From Bacteriovoracaceae bacterium (GTDB taxonomy: Bacteria; Bdellovibrionota; Bacteriovoracia; Bacteriovoracales; Bacteriovoracaceae): a DNA stretch of 64,000 nt. Below, piece after piece: positions 1 to 8,271 of the stretch. The stretch spans positions 1 through 64,000 of the forward strand of contig CANCFT010000017.1 in the NCBI GenBank assembly GCA_947377285.1, read 5' to 3'. The position numbers and the translations under genes were made by a program. The notes below the pieces were generated by a model. That model searched no databases, was not told where the DNA came from, and was given only the letters and a program-made list of their open reading frames with translations. Position 1 is the stretch's first letter, and each line of letters opens with the position of its first letter.

Positions 1-303
1 ACTTTTAGAGAGGCAGCTCAATTATTTGGTATTTCGACCGGTGCAGTTAATGCCTGTGTGAAGCTTTATAAAAAAGAAGGAAGTCTCACTCAAAATAGAA
101 AGCGTACTGCAGAATTTAAAGGTGAAATGAATGATTATCGACATCAAGCTCAAGTAAAAGAACTCAAGCAAGTAATTGGTGATCTCTATCTTGAGAATCA
201 AATGCTAAAAAAATTTCTCAACAAATCTCTACACATCAAAAAGTTCGCTGGGTCCGTGATAACCACAGAAAACTTGGATCAATTGCAAGAGGATGTCGAA
301 TGA
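1..303 (+). CDS. IS3-family transposase OrfA (5' end missing)
   Basis: OrfA binds the ends of the insertion sequence. The open frame runs in from the window edge, so the start is missing; a GTG at 58 is internal and should not be taken as the start. The first visible residues ([20 protein letters not shown]) form a helix-turn-helix as expected at the OrfA N-terminus. The following [19 protein letters not shown] is the leucine-zipper-like coiled coil used for multimerisation. The stop overlaps the first OrfB ATG as ATGA. The -1 frame is open well upstream of that ATG, which suggests that OrfAB is also made by frameshifting within this gene. Confidence 0.88.
   Translation, partial: TFREAAQLFGISTGAVNACVKLYKKEGSLTQNRKRTAEFKGEMNDYRHQAQVKELKQVIGDLYLENQMLKKFLNKSLHIKKFAGSVITTENLDQLQEDVE
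207..213 (+). promoter_or_regulatory. Candidate -1 programmed frameshift site (A7)
   Basis: Seven A residues read as A_AAA_AAA in the OrfA frame. The -1 frame is open from here through the OrfB ATG at 300 and encodes a plausible OrfB N-terminus ([14 protein letters not shown], then [15 protein letters not shown]). Slippery A-runs at this place are standard in the IS3 family. I did not identify a stimulatory hairpin. Confidence 0.55.
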
Positions 304-1139
304 TTGGCATCGCAAAGTCGACTTACTATCACAAACCACGTCGTAAGGAGATGCAATTATCAAGTGATTTGGAACTAAGAGACGCGATTGAAAATATTCA
401 TCTTGAACTTCCTGGTTATGGTTATAGAAGAGTTCACGAACATCTTTTGCGAGAAGGAAAACGAGTTAATTCCAAGCGTATTCGAAGAGTGATGAAAGAG
501 CATTCACTTCTCTCTTGCGTACAACGATTAATGCGTCCTAGAGGGGCTTTAACGGGAATAAAACTATCTCATCCTAACTTGATCAAGGGGAAAGAAATAA
601 ATGGCCCTAATCAAGTATGGGCAACAGATCTGACTTATATACGTTTAGAAAAAGAATTTGTTTTTCTAAATGCCGTTATAGACGTTTATACGAGAAAGAT
701 TGTTGGCTGGTCGATAGGAAGAGTTATGAATCATGAATTCTGTTTGGAGGCGATGAAGATTGCAATCAAACAATACAATCCACCAGAGGGAATTATTCAT
801 CATTCAGATAGAGGAACTCAGTATACTTGCGAAGCTTATATCAGATTTTTGATGGAACATAAATTTCAGATTTCAATGTCGAGGCTGGCAACCCCAGAAG
901 ACAATGCCTTTATTGAATCATTTTTTAAGACCCTTAAAAAGGAGGAGGTTTATTTTAAAAAATATAAAACGATGAAGGATGTAATAAATAATTTGCCAAA
1001 TTTTATCGATGAAGTTTATAACAAGAAGAGGCTTCATTCGAGCTTGGGTTATCTAACCCCAAGTGAATTTGAAGATAACGTATTAAAAATTAACCCAGCT
1101 AATCGACCTGTGCTCAAAATATGGGGTAAGGCGGTTTGA
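300..1139 (+). CDS. IS3-family transposase OrfB (DDE integrase core)
   Basis: This is the catalytic transposase subunit, a retroviral-integrase-like nuclease that cuts and joins the IS ends. The DDE triad is complete. Numbered from the ATG at 300, the residues are D110 (WATDLTYI), D170 (HHSDRGTQY) and E206 ([10 protein letters not shown]), with 59 and 35 residues between them, the typical IS3 spacing. The HTH_21-like N-terminal region ([12 protein letters not shown]) and the C-terminal [19 protein letters not shown] motif are present. The functional product is probably an OrfAB fusion through the A7 site at 207-213 rather than a protein begun at 300, because the homologous N-terminal sequence extends upstream. 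No frameshift or stop interrupts it. Confidence 0.93.
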   Translation: MIGIAKSTYYHKPRRKEMQLSSDLELRDAIENIHLELPGYGYRRVHEHLLREGKRVNSKRIRRVMKEHSLLSCVQRLMRPRGALTGIKLSHPNLIKGKEINGPNQVWATDLTYIRLEKEFVFLNAVIDVYTRKIVGWSIGRVMNHEFCLEAMKIAIKQYNPPEGIIHHSDRGTQYTCEAYIRFLMEHKFQISMSRLATPEDNAFIESFFKTLKKEEVYFKKYKTMKDVINNLPNFIDEVYNKKRLHSSLGYLTPSEFEDNVLKINPANRPVLKIWGKAV

Positions 1140-1199
1140 TCTCAGGGGCGCATTCCACGTTTTAATGCAAAACTAAAAATATTTTGGTAAAAGATTTTT

Positions 1200-2165
1200 A
1201 TGAAAAATCATCGTTTCATTATGGAAAAAATCTTATTTAAGAATAACTTCCTACCTAAGTCACATTTTAGGACTATTAATCAAAATGATATCGTTGCATT
1301 AGGTGAGCTTCTATACGAAGCAGATCTTGGGACAGTTGATGATGAAGGTTTTCCAGTTGAAGACTCAATAGAGGAAATCAAAAATACTTTGACAGGAAAG
1401 TATGGGGAATTCTTAGAAAGTGCTTCTTTCATTGCTATCGAAAATTCAAAACCTATTGCCGCTGTACTTTTTACTTTCTATGAAAAAGAAGCAATGCCAT
1501 TGCTTGCTTTTACCATGACTCATCCAAATTATAAAAATAAAGGACTCTGCAAGGATTTATTACAAGTTGCTTTTGCACAACTCGAAAAAGATAACTATCT
1601 GAAATGTTTTCTGGCTGTGAATGCAGCTAACCTTCCAGCTGTTGCTGTTTATAAACGTGTTGGATTTGAAATTCGTGAATCAACCAATTTAAATAGCAAA
1701 GCGAAAGATTTTTGGAATGCCTATCTTTCACAATTTCCCAAAGGCCAACTTCCTACAATAAGTGTAAATAATCCACTTTTTGTTGAAAGTTCTTTTGCAG
1801 GCAATCCTGCTATTACAGATGACTTAGTTCAACTTGTAATCAAAGGTAAAAAAATTGCGGGCAGTAGTCTTGTTCGAGATTTTCAAACGGTCGGAGACCC
1901 ACTACCTAAAGTCGGTAATTTTTGGATTGCCCTCGATAAAAATGAAGAACCGAAATGCATTTTGAAGACAGTCCGAATTGAGATTAATAAATTCAAAAAT
2001 ATTACAGATGAAATAGCTAAGGCTGAAGGCGAAGGTGATTGCACTGTTAAATATTGGAAACAAGTACATCAAGATATCTATACACCATTCTTAGAGCATT
2101 GGGGTATAGAGGATTTGAATGAGGCTGAAGTCATTACAGAATTTTATGAAGTTGTTTATAAATAA
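1200..2165 (+). CDS. GNAT acetyltransferase fused to an ASCH (YhfF-like) domain
   Basis: This looks like a two-domain protein. Residues about 23-160 form a GNAT N-acetyltransferase: the acetyl-CoA loop is HPNYKNKGLCKDLL, followed by the late strand and helix NAANLPAVAVYKRVGFE. Residues about 170-321 match the ASCH fold of the YhfF type: FWNAYLSQFP, KGKKIAGSSL, LPKVGNFWIALD, the acidic EGEGD and YWKQVHQDIY. ASCH domains are RNA-binding or nucleoside-processing modules, so the substrate could be an RNA or a modified nucleoside, but this is inference. ATG 1200 has only a weak upstream purine run, and Met8 (1221) is an alternative start. The gene stands alone between the IS and a terminator, so it may be IS- or island-associated cargo. 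Confidence 0.72.
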   Translation: MKNHRFIMEKILFKNNFLPKSHFRTINQNDIVALGELLYEADLGTVDDEGFPVEDSIEEIKNTLTGKYGEFLESASFIAIENSKPIAAVLFTFYEKEAMPLLAFTMTHPNYKNKGLCKDLLQVAFAQLEKDNYLKCFLAVNAANLPAVAVYKRVGFEIRESTNLNSKAKDFWNAYLSQFPKGQLPTISVNNPLFVESSFAGNPAITDDLVQLVIKGKKIAGSSLVRDFQTVGDPLPKVGNFWIALDKNEEPKCILKTVRIEINKFKNITDEIAKAEGEGDCTVKYWKQVHQDIYTPFLEHWGIEDLNEAEVITEFYEVVYK

Positions 2166-2204
2166 CTAAGAATCGAATCGGGACTCAAACTAAAAAATAT
2201 ATTT

Positions 2205-2245
2205 AAAAATCACAGGGCTGGTAAATTCGGCCCTATGATTTTTTT
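2205..2245 (+). terminator. Intrinsic terminator after the GNAT-ASCH gene
   Basis: A 14-bp stem, AAAAATCACAGGGC paired with GCCCTATGATTTTT with one mismatch, has an 11-nt loop and runs into a T-tract. Confidence 0.8.
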
Positions 2246-2378
2246 GAGATTAAAGTCTCCACCTTTTAAAACAAAACCCAGGAATTGAGAATTTGTCGTT
2301 TCTGGATTAAAAGGCAGGCAAGTAGCTTTACGAAGGTCAGAATATTTAATCATCAATATTCCTTAGGCGTTGCCATAA

Positions 2379-2625
2379 TCGCTTATAAACGAAAATAAAG
2401 CATCCTCAATATCGATTCATCGATTTGTTCGTTTAGAAACCTTTGAAAATTTTGTGGAGAGCTGGAAAGGAGTGCTTGCTAACGCCAGTGAAGAAATAAA
2501 GAAAAAGATTATTCACAAGTTTATTAAAAAAATTGAAATCGGTAAAAATGAAATCACTATTCACTGGTTAGTGGACGAAGATCATTACAGAACGGAGTTG
2601 GCCATAAAGGCCAACTCTTCTTTAT
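2379..2625 (+). pseudogene. C-terminal remnant, possibly of a serine recombinase
   Basis: An open stretch without a proper start encodes ENFVESWKGVLANASEEI, then KKKIIHKFIKKIEIGKNEITIHWLV. This resembles the C-terminal tail of large serine recombinases, where a helix is followed by a strand of the type (K)xIExxxxxIxIHW. The resolvase catalytic domain is absent, and a stop in the same frame lies at 2376. The frame then runs on into the antisense of the tRNA gene, which is not meaningful protein. The simplest reading is a leftover of an integrated element beside a tRNA gene. The family assignment is tentative because only about 60 residues remain. Confidence 0.4.
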
Positions 2626-2677
2626 CAGGCAAAAATCAAAAATTTGTTGTGGTTAGTGGTTCGCAAAGCTTGATAAA

Positions 2678-2754
2678 TGGCGGATTCGGTAGGAGTCGAA
2701 CCTACGACCTACCCCTTAGAAGGGGGTTGCTCTATCCAACTGAGCTACGAATCC
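2678..2754 (-). tRNA. tRNA-Arg (anticodon UCU)
   Basis: On the minus strand the sequence folds into a full cloverleaf. The acceptor is GGATTCG/CGAATCC, the D-stem GCTC/GAGC, the anticodon stem ACCCC/GGGGT with loop CTTCTAA (anticodon TCT, reading AGA), and the T-stem GTAGG/CCTAC with TTCGACT. The discriminator is G and CCA is encoded. Total length is 77 nt. It lies beside the recombinase-like remnant. Confidence 0.96.
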
Positions 2755-2892
2755 GTATTAAGATATTGGAGATGAGAAAAATAATAGTTTAAACTCATAA
2801 TGTCAAGCGAAAGATCATGAATATGTCCTTCTAAGTCCTTAGAATTTTAAATAAATCTTTGCTGATTAAGCCAGAGGACATAGACTAGGGAC

Positions 2893-4206
2893 ATGCCAGA
2901 TCAAAAGATAAAAAGCTTTTATTCTACCGATGAACTCCGTGCTCATATCTTGAGCGGGGAGCCGACTCTTTTCCATTCGTCTCAAACTTCTACAGTCATT
3001 CCTTTCGAAAATATTAGGGGGGTATTACAAACTAATACAACGCTAGGAAATCTTTCAACAATAAAAGGTCATTTAGAATTTACTGCTGAAAAAAATCTTT
3101 TAGTAAAAGGATTTGTAACTTGGAAAGAAGCCAAAGAATTTTGCCGAAGCCATGCTAGAGAAATTATGACTTCTCCAACTGAGGAGTTGGCCGGAGTCCT
3201 AGCAGGGATTGCAACAAGTTGTACGGGAGAGAGATCGTTTGGTTTTAAAAATCTTAGGTCTCAAATTGTTGAATTAAATTATATAAATCACGAAGGAATT
3301 GAGCAAAAATTATTAGCTGATAAAAAATTAGATATTGCAGTTGATCTTTTGGATTATCAAAAGGACTTTGCTCCTTATGCAGATTTTAAGAATGCACCTT
3401 ACCCTAGACTTTTAGTTGAAACTGATTTAATGACTGGAACTGAAGGACAATTGGGTATTATTAGCTCTGCTGTTATTAAAACAATTCCCTATGAAGAAGA
3501 AACATATCTTTTTATTCTACTACCTAAGTGGGAAGAAAATGATGAACCACATTTAGAAATTTTTCACGCAGTTCAAGCTTTTCGAAATGAAATTAGGGCG
3601 TGTGAATTTATTGATTCGAACTCACTTTCTTACTTGCCTCCGGAAAAAAATCCAGGAAAAAATCAAGATGTTGTTTTTTTAGAAGTGAGAAAGAGTGATT
3701 TCGAATACGTTTATGAAAACCTACTTACTAAACTCACGTTGATAAATGAGGAAAATATTTTTGAAATGGCTTCAGGGAAATGCCGTGATTTAAGAGTTAG
3801 TGTTCCTAGGGCAATTTTTGAAGTGAATAGCCGAATGGGCGTAAGTAAAAAAGGAACAGATGTTCAAGTGACACCTGCTCATTTTAAAGAGTTGCTTAAT
3901 TTTTATAGAAAATATACAAGTCTAGGAGTTGCCTACAATCTCTTTGGGCATTTTGGAGATGCACATTTGCATTTTAATTTTATGCCAACTCCTGATAAAA
4001 ATGATTTTTGCAATCAGCAATTAGAAGAACTCTATCAAGCAGTCTTAAATTGGAATGGTTCTCCATTTGCGGAACATGGAATTGGTTTATTAAAGAAAAA
4101 ATTTATTGCCCCTTTCTATAGTGACAATCAAAGAAAAGTCTTTCATGCACTTAAACAAAAATTTGACCCCAAAGGGCAATTCTTCCCTGAAGGATTCATG
4201 TCATGA
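2893..4206 (+). CDS. FAD-linked oxidase (glycolate/D-lactate dehydrogenase-like)
   Basis: This is probably a flavin-dependent dehydrogenase acting on a 2-hydroxy acid or related small substrate; the substrate cannot be read from sequence. The N-terminal half is a PCMH-type FAD-binding domain, with SCTGERSFGFKNLRSQIVELN (about 114-134) and the GTEGQLGIISSAVIKT motif (about 181-196). The C-terminal half carries the FAD-oxidase C-domain signature FGHFGDAHLHFNFMP (about 351-365), then EHGIGLLKKK and the terminal KFDPKGQFFPEGF. At 437 residues it is close to the GlcD/Dld family length and has no Fe-S domain. No signal peptide is visible, so it is cytoplasmic or peripheral. Its stop overlaps the rsgA start as ATGA, which indicates translational coupling. 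Confidence 0.78.
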   Translation: MPDQKIKSFYSTDELRAHILSGEPTLFHSSQTSTVIPFENIRGVLQTNTTLGNLSTIKGHLEFTAEKNLLVKGFVTWKEAKEFCRSHAREIMTSPTEELAGVLAGIATSCTGERSFGFKNLRSQIVELNYINHEGIEQKLLADKKLDIAVDLLDYQKDFAPYADFKNAPYPRLLVETDLMTGTEGQLGIISSAVIKTIPYEEETYLFILLPKWEENDEPHLEIFHAVQAFRNEIRACEFIDSNSLSYLPPEKNPGKNQDVVFLEVRKSDFEYVYENLLTKLTLINEENIFEMASGKCRDLRVSVPRAIFEVNSRMGVSKKGTDVQVTPAHFKELLNFYRKYTSLGVAYNLFGHFGDAHLHFNFMPTPDKNDFCNQQLEELYQAVLNWNGSPFAEHGIGLLKKKFIAPFYSDNQRKVFHALKQKFDPKGQFFPEGFMS

Positions 4207-5153
4207 AAGTCAAGGCCCGTGTTTTTAAGTCAGCAAAAAGAGAATTTGATTGTAAAATCCTAGAGACAGGTGAAATGGTTGTTGCCACCGCCCTTGGCAA
4301 TCTCTTAAAGGGAGATGAAAATACCATAGTCGTTGGTGATTTTGTCTTAATCGAAAATAAAACTATTGTCGAAGTTCTTCCTCGAACAAATGAAATGTAT
4401 CGTTTAATAATTCGCGAACAAAAAAAGAAAGTCACTGCTTCGAATTGTGATCTTTTAGTTATTGTAAGTTCTGTTTCAAAACCTGAATACAAAAGAGGAA
4501 TCGTCGATCGCTTTTTAGTGCGGGCCCATCAATGGGGAATTAGACCTTTGATGGTTTTTAATAAAATGGATGAATACGATCAAAATATTTTAGATATTCA
4601 ATTTGAATTCGACCGCATGAATAATTTAGGGATTGAATGTTTTGAGGTTTCAGCAGCAATACCTGGCTATGAAAAGCAATACTTAGATTTGGGACTTGTT
4701 GATTTAAAATCAAGACTCCTTCATAAAACATCTATTTTCTTAGGGCAGTCTGGAGTTGGAAAGAGCCGCTTAATTAGCCAAGTTTCCGAAGGAAAAATCA
4801 ATCTGCTCTCTAATGAAGTAGGGCGAGTTGGGAAAGGAAAGCATACAACAACGTGGAGTGAGATTGTTGACTGTGAAAGTATGTCATTAATTGATTCACC
4901 AGGAATTAGGTCATTTGGAGTTGAAGATTTATTGGAAGAAGACTTAATAACGTACTTTCCAGATTTAGAAGCGGGGGCCGTTCAATGTAAGTTCTCGAAT
5001 TGTGCTCATGCAGAAGACTCTAAAGGCTGCTATTTTTATACAAAACTCGATCAAAGCTCTCGTGAAACTCACTTATTGATGTCTAGACTTGAGTCTTTTT
5101 GTCGGATGAAAGAAGAAATTTCCGAAACCCCAAGTTATCTAAAAAAGCCGTAA
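4203..5153 (+). CDS. rsgA: Ribosome small subunit-dependent GTPase RsgA
   Basis: This circularly permuted GTPase assists late 30S subunit maturation. It has an N-terminal OB fold (about 1-65), then G4 NKMD (120-123), G1 GQSGVGKS (181-188), the switch sequence GKGKHTTTW and G3 DSPG (231-234). The order G4-G1-G3 is diagnostic of the family. The C-terminal zinc knuckle is C262, C267, H269 and C276. Length (316) is normal. It is coupled to the upstream oxidase gene by a 4-nt overlap; the two genes have no obvious functional link. The next gene starts 53 nt after the stop. Confidence 0.96.
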   Translation: MKVKARVFKSAKREFDCKILETGEMVVATALGNLLKGDENTIVVGDFVLIENKTIVEVLPRTNEMYRLIIREQKKKVTASNCDLLVIVSSVSKPEYKRGIVDRFLVRAHQWGIRPLMVFNKMDEYDQNILDIQFEFDRMNNLGIECFEVSAAIPGYEKQYLDLGLVDLKSRLLHKTSIFLGQSGVGKSRLISQVSEGKINLLSNEVGRVGKGKHTTTWSEIVDCESMSLIDSPGIRSFGVEDLLEEDLITYFPDLEAGAVQCKFSNCAHAEDSKGCYFYTKLDQSSRETHLLMSRLESFCRMKEEISETPSYLKKP

Positions 5154-5206
5154 AAAATAAAATCAATCAACCGAGAAGATACATAGTATTAACTTGGGAG
5201 AATGTT

Positions 5207-5668
5207 ATGTCTGATTTCAAAGTTCTCGATTTTAACAAGAAAAAAGCAGATACAATTGAACAAAAAAGACGGGCCTTTAATCGAATTGTTTTTCAAAATT
5301 TTTTAGGCGCTTATTCTGTTATAGATGATAATGGCTCTATTTATCCTGTGACTCTTGTTGATATTGCAGGGGATGGTTGTTCATTTCAAGTTCCATGGAA
5401 TCCACTAAAAGACAAAAAATTAGCACAAGATTTTGAAGTCAATATGAGAATGTATTTTACCAATGCGTCTTACGTACCAGTCATTATGAATGTGCGTCAC
5501 ATAAAAGAAGTTATTCATGACGATGGAACCACTCATATTCAATATGGTTGTGAGTTTGATAAGTCAGTGGGTTCATTTGAAGCTATGCAAAGCTTCATAG
5601 ATTTTCTTTATAAATTTGCTGAACACTCTGCCATAGACAAAGGCGACCACAAAGTTTATTTCAAATAA
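5207..5668 (+). CDS. PilZ-like domain protein
   Basis: This is a 153-residue protein with a probable PilZ domain, the fold that binds cyclic di-GMP. The RxxxR motif is RAFNR near residue 22. The second motif, normally (D/N)xSxxG, is DIAGDG (about 52-57), with Ala for Ser, so binding may be weak or lost. It has no membrane segment and no fused output domain. ATG 5207 is chosen because a GGGAG ribosome binding site sits 7 nt upstream; the frame is open further 5' but overlaps rsgA. In predatory relatives many PilZ proteins link c-di-GMP to motility and invasion, but no partner is indicated here. Confidence 0.6.
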   Translation: MSDFKVLDFNKKKADTIEQKRRAFNRIVFQNFLGAYSVIDDNGSIYPVTLVDIAGDGCSFQVPWNPLKDKKLAQDFEVNMRMYFTNASYVPVIMNVRHIKEVIHDDGTTHIQYGCEFDKSVGSFEAMQSFIDFLYKFAEHSAIDKGDHKVYFK

Positions 5669-5685
5669 CTCTTCTTTTATGATAG

Positions 5686-5716
5686 CTTTGTACTCCAAGA
5701 CTCTCGGAGTACAAAG
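5686..5716 (+). promoter_or_regulatory. Perfect hairpin covering the next gene's ribosome binding site
   Basis: CTTTGTACTCC and GGAGTACAAAG form a perfect 11-bp stem with a 9-nt loop. The right arm contains the GGAG that serves the ATG at 5720. No T-tract follows, so it is less likely to be an ordinary terminator and could control translation. Confidence 0.55.
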
Positions 5717-5719
5717 ACT

Positions 5720-6925
5720 ATGAAATTGGCCATTATCGGCTCTGGTCCGCTCGCCATTTTTTGCGCCCAACATTTTGACCATCTCGGTGCAGAAGTTACT
5801 CTTTTTCAAAAAAATGCCCTAGGCGGAAATGCACGATTTCTTTCTGGTCATTTTCCAAGCATGGAAGTGGCTTATCGAAATGAACTTATTACTCTCAATA
5901 ATTTTTGGAATGAAAAATTAGTTCCGGTTATTACCGAAATTGAAAATAAAAACCTCACCAAAGCTGGAGAAGTTTTAAGAGTTCATAAAAGATTTTTACA
6001 TACAGGTGAGAAAGTTAACGGCAAATCGCGACTCCATGATTTATTTAGAGTTATATTTTCGGTAAATCCCAAAGAGTCTATTTTAAAACAATTAGAGGAA
6101 AATCCTGAAATGTTTAAACAACTTGGTGAGAAAGTTATTAACTCTCTCCATTTGCCAGTTGAGAGTTTTGAAGATTTTGATATTGTCATTGAAGCCCGAG
6201 GGTTGGGGAGAAACCCTAACGGAATGGGACCATCTAAATCCATGGCCTTAAATGAAAATAATATTAAAAATCAAGCTGCACTTTATTATGAAAAAAATAT
6301 TTTAGAACAAAGTCAGCAAATAGAAAAAAAGAATCTTGTTTTAGTCGGTAATGGTGAATCAGCTGCACTTGCTCTTTTAAAAAACAAAGATTGGCTACTA
6401 TCTCATCGCTCTCATACTCTTTCTTGGGTAAGTCCTTTGCCTTGTAAAAGTTTTATTCATAACACTTGGATAAGTTTCGAGCTAGATCAATTACTAAAAT
6501 TAGTACAAGACAATTTTGAAAAACAAAAAGATGCTTTTGATAAAAAAATGTATGAATGGCGCGATTTAGAAGATTATATTAAAGCGAAAATTCCAAAACC
6601 AATTGAACCAGAATCTCAATTAATAATTTATGAAGGTTATGACGTCACTTCAGTTGATCGACTCCTGGATCGTGAAGGCGTGTTTGCCACTATTGAGAGC
6701 CCAGATTTTAGAGAGTATGCAAAAGTTTCAAATGATCTAAAAACCTTACCAGCGGAAGCCATTTTTATAGCCAACGGGATTGATACTGAAGAAACAATAG
6801 CGAATGGTTTAGAAATCGATGAGCCAGGATTCTATCGTTTAGCTGCAGACAATTTAGATGATGGAATAAATCAAATTCAATATATAGAAGACAAAATATT
6901 AGCCTTCTTCTCGAGAGCTCCATGA
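5720..6925 (+). CDS. FAD/NAD(P)-binding flavoprotein of unknown substrate
   Basis: The N-terminus MKLAIIGSGPLAIFCAQHF is a dinucleotide-binding beta-alpha-beta fold (GxGxxA). It is followed by an acidic/aromatic strand end (VTLFQK) and a GG motif (LGGNARF). A second Rossmann segment, NLVLVGNGESAALALL (about 208-223), suggests NAD(P)H binding. The late AIFIANGID resembles the C-terminal FAD contact of pyridine-nucleotide oxidoreductases. It lacks a CxxC redox pair, which argues against a thioredoxin reductase; a monooxygenase-like or ferredoxin-reductase-like role is possible. The next gene overlaps by 4 nt. Translation may be limited by the hairpin at 5686-5716. Confidence 0.7.
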   Translation: MKLAIIGSGPLAIFCAQHFDHLGAEVTLFQKNALGGNARFLSGHFPSMEVAYRNELITLNNFWNEKLVPVITEIENKNLTKAGEVLRVHKRFLHTGEKVNGKSRLHDLFRVIFSVNPKESILKQLEENPEMFKQLGEKVINSLHLPVESFEDFDIVIEARGLGRNPNGMGPSKSMALNENNIKNQAALYYEKNILEQSQQIEKKNLVLVGNGESAALALLKNKDWLLSHRSHTLSWVSPLPCKSFIHNTWISFELDQLLKLVQDNFEKQKDAFDKKMYEWRDLEDYIKAKIPKPIEPESQLIIYEGYDVTSVDRLLDREGVFATIESPDFREYAKVSNDLKTLPAEAIFIANGIDTEETIANGLEIDEPGFYRLAADNLDDGINQIQYIEDKILAFFSRAP

Positions 6926-7677
6926 GAATGAAATTGAATGCTTTTATTTTTTTGATCACAATACTCATTTCAAGTTGTGCTAGCTTAAGTAATTCATCAA
7001 TGCAACCTCGGACCGTTGAAGATTATTATGTTTCAACAGGTGTAGAAAAATATTTTTTAACTGATATTCCTAGCTGGGCGAACTTTGATCAAAAAGCCAG
7101 CTGCTTTCGAAAAACCAATATTCGCTATTTTGACATTGATGCTTTAATGAAAAGTTATGGCCTTAATTACAATATGGCCTTGCAAGTTCAGTCGAGTTTT
7201 AACGATGAGTTTTCACAGTTTAAAAGTGGTGATGAAAAGCACATAGTGACACTTAAAGAAGAAGAAATACTTTTTTACAAAGTGAGTGAAAAAGTAAATC
7301 AAAAAATTCTTTTTTTTGATCCACCAAATTTTAAACGTATCAATCTTGTATGGTTAGATGAAGTAGTTGGGGATCCAGTTAAAGAAAAAAAATTGAAACA
7401 ATTTTTAAATTCGAGCATTATGAACACCGGGGTCCCTGTTCTTGTGAGTTTTTGCCTAACTAAACAAGAAATAGAAAATCAGTTTACTGATTTAAATGTT
7501 AAAATGATTACAGCTGAACTTTTTTCAGTTTTCAACAGCCAGGGAGCAAAGACTCCAGGATTTAAATTAGAGCTGGATCAATTTTTTAATCCAACTCAAA
7601 AAATTTATTTCTATTCTCAAAAAAATTCATTACCAATTGACGCAGTCAAGGGAACTTTTAAAATTTTAAATTATTAG
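6922..7677 (+). CDS. Predicted lipoprotein, unknown function
   Basis: A short basic N-terminus (MRMKLNAF), a hydrophobic stretch and the lipobox LISSC indicate a lipid-anchored envelope protein of about 230 mature residues. I recognise no domain. The rest is mixed alpha/beta, with DIDALMKSYGLNYNMALQVQ as a clear helix. The start codon overlaps the preceding stop (ATGA); Met3 is a possible alternative start. Coupling to the flavoprotein upstream and the cyclophilin 10 nt downstream suggests one transcript, without revealing its task. Confidence 0.72.
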   Translation: MRMKLNAFIFLITILISSCASLSNSSMQPRTVEDYYVSTGVEKYFLTDIPSWANFDQKASCFRKTNIRYFDIDALMKSYGLNYNMALQVQSSFNDEFSQFKSGDEKHIVTLKEEEILFYKVSEKVNQKILFFDPPNFKRINLVWLDEVVGDPVKEKKLKQFLNSSIMNTGVPVLVSFCLTKQEIENQFTDLNVKMITAELFSVFNSQGAKTPGFKLELDQFFNPTQKIYFYSQKNSLPIDAVKGTFKILNY

Positions 7678-7687
7678 GGAGATCGTT

Positions 7688-8221
7688 ATGTTTGGAGCAA
7701 GTATCAAAAAAAGTGATTACAAGGAAAATGTTGACCGCTTAACTGCAGTATTTACAACGAATGCAGGAGAATTTGAAATTGAACTTTATGCCAAAGAATG
7801 CCCAGAAACAGTTTGGAATTTTGTTAACTTGGCAGAAGGAAGACAAGAAACTAAAAAACAAGGTCCATATTATGATGGTTTAGTTTTTCACCGTGTAATA
7901 GAAAACTTTATGATTCAAGGTGGATGTCCAGAAGGATCTGGTAGAGGTGGACCAGGTTATAAATTTCAAGATGAATTTAGTCCAGCTTTACGTCACAATG
8001 TTGCAGGGATTTTATCAATGGCCAATGCAGGTCCAGGGACCAATGGTTCGCAATTTTTTATTACTTTAGTACCGACTCCACATCTTGATGGAAGACACAC
8101 GGTATTTGGTCAAGTAACAAAAGGTATGGACGTCGTTTCTAAAATTGGGAAAACGCAAACTGGTCCAGGGGATCGCCCAGTTAAAGATATAATTATTGAA
8201 AAAATTTCAATTCTTCGTTAA
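7688..8221 (+). CDS. Cyclophilin-type peptidyl-prolyl cis-trans isomerase
   Basis: It catalyses cis-trans isomerisation of Xaa-Pro bonds during folding. The cyclophilin core is intact: FHRVIENFMIQGG with the catalytic Arg, SGRGGPGYKFQDE, LSMANAGPGTNGSQFFIT, and HLDGRHTVFGQV. There is no signal peptide, so it is a cytoplasmic PpiB-type enzyme; 177 residues is a little longer than E. coli PpiB because of a short N-terminal extension. A GGGAG site precedes the ATG by 6 nt. Confidence 0.95.
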   Translation: MFGASIKKSDYKENVDRLTAVFTTNAGEFEIELYAKECPETVWNFVNLAEGRQETKKQGPYYDGLVFHRVIENFMIQGGCPEGSGRGGPGYKFQDEFSPALRHNVAGILSMANAGPGTNGSQFFITLVPTPHLDGRHTVFGQVTKGMDVVSKIGKTQTGPGDRPVKDIIIEKISILR

Positions 8222-8271
8222 GATTTTATCGTTAGAGAAATTTAAACATAAACTAAATCTAAGGAGATTTA

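Larger units (their letters stand above)
1..1139 (+). mobile_element. IS3-family insertion sequence, left end outside window
   Basis: Two overlapping transposase frames (OrfA, then OrfB in the -1 frame) form a typical IS3-family element. The left inverted repeat and the start of OrfA lie before the window. The right inverted repeat must lie between the OrfB stop and the next gene at 1200, but without the left end I cannot define it. Both frames look intact, so the element may be active. Confidence 0.9.

Noticed and set aside
2165-2200. Possible duplicated tRNA 3' end (att site) in GAATCGAATCGGGACTC
   Set aside because: It does not match the tRNA-Arg 3' end over more than a few bases.
2210-2353. 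47-codon minus-strand frame after the GNAT-ASCH gene
   Set aside because: It runs through the terminator hairpin and has no clear ribosome binding site; probably chance.
2627-2792. Protein-coding continuation of the recombinase-like fragment
   Set aside because: It is the antisense of the tRNA-Arg gene (RSRTYDLPLRRGLLYPTELR is the usual false translation of tRNA).
4196-4492. Minus-strand frame opposite rsgA
   Set aside because: It lies wholly within a clear rsgA gene and shows no domain.
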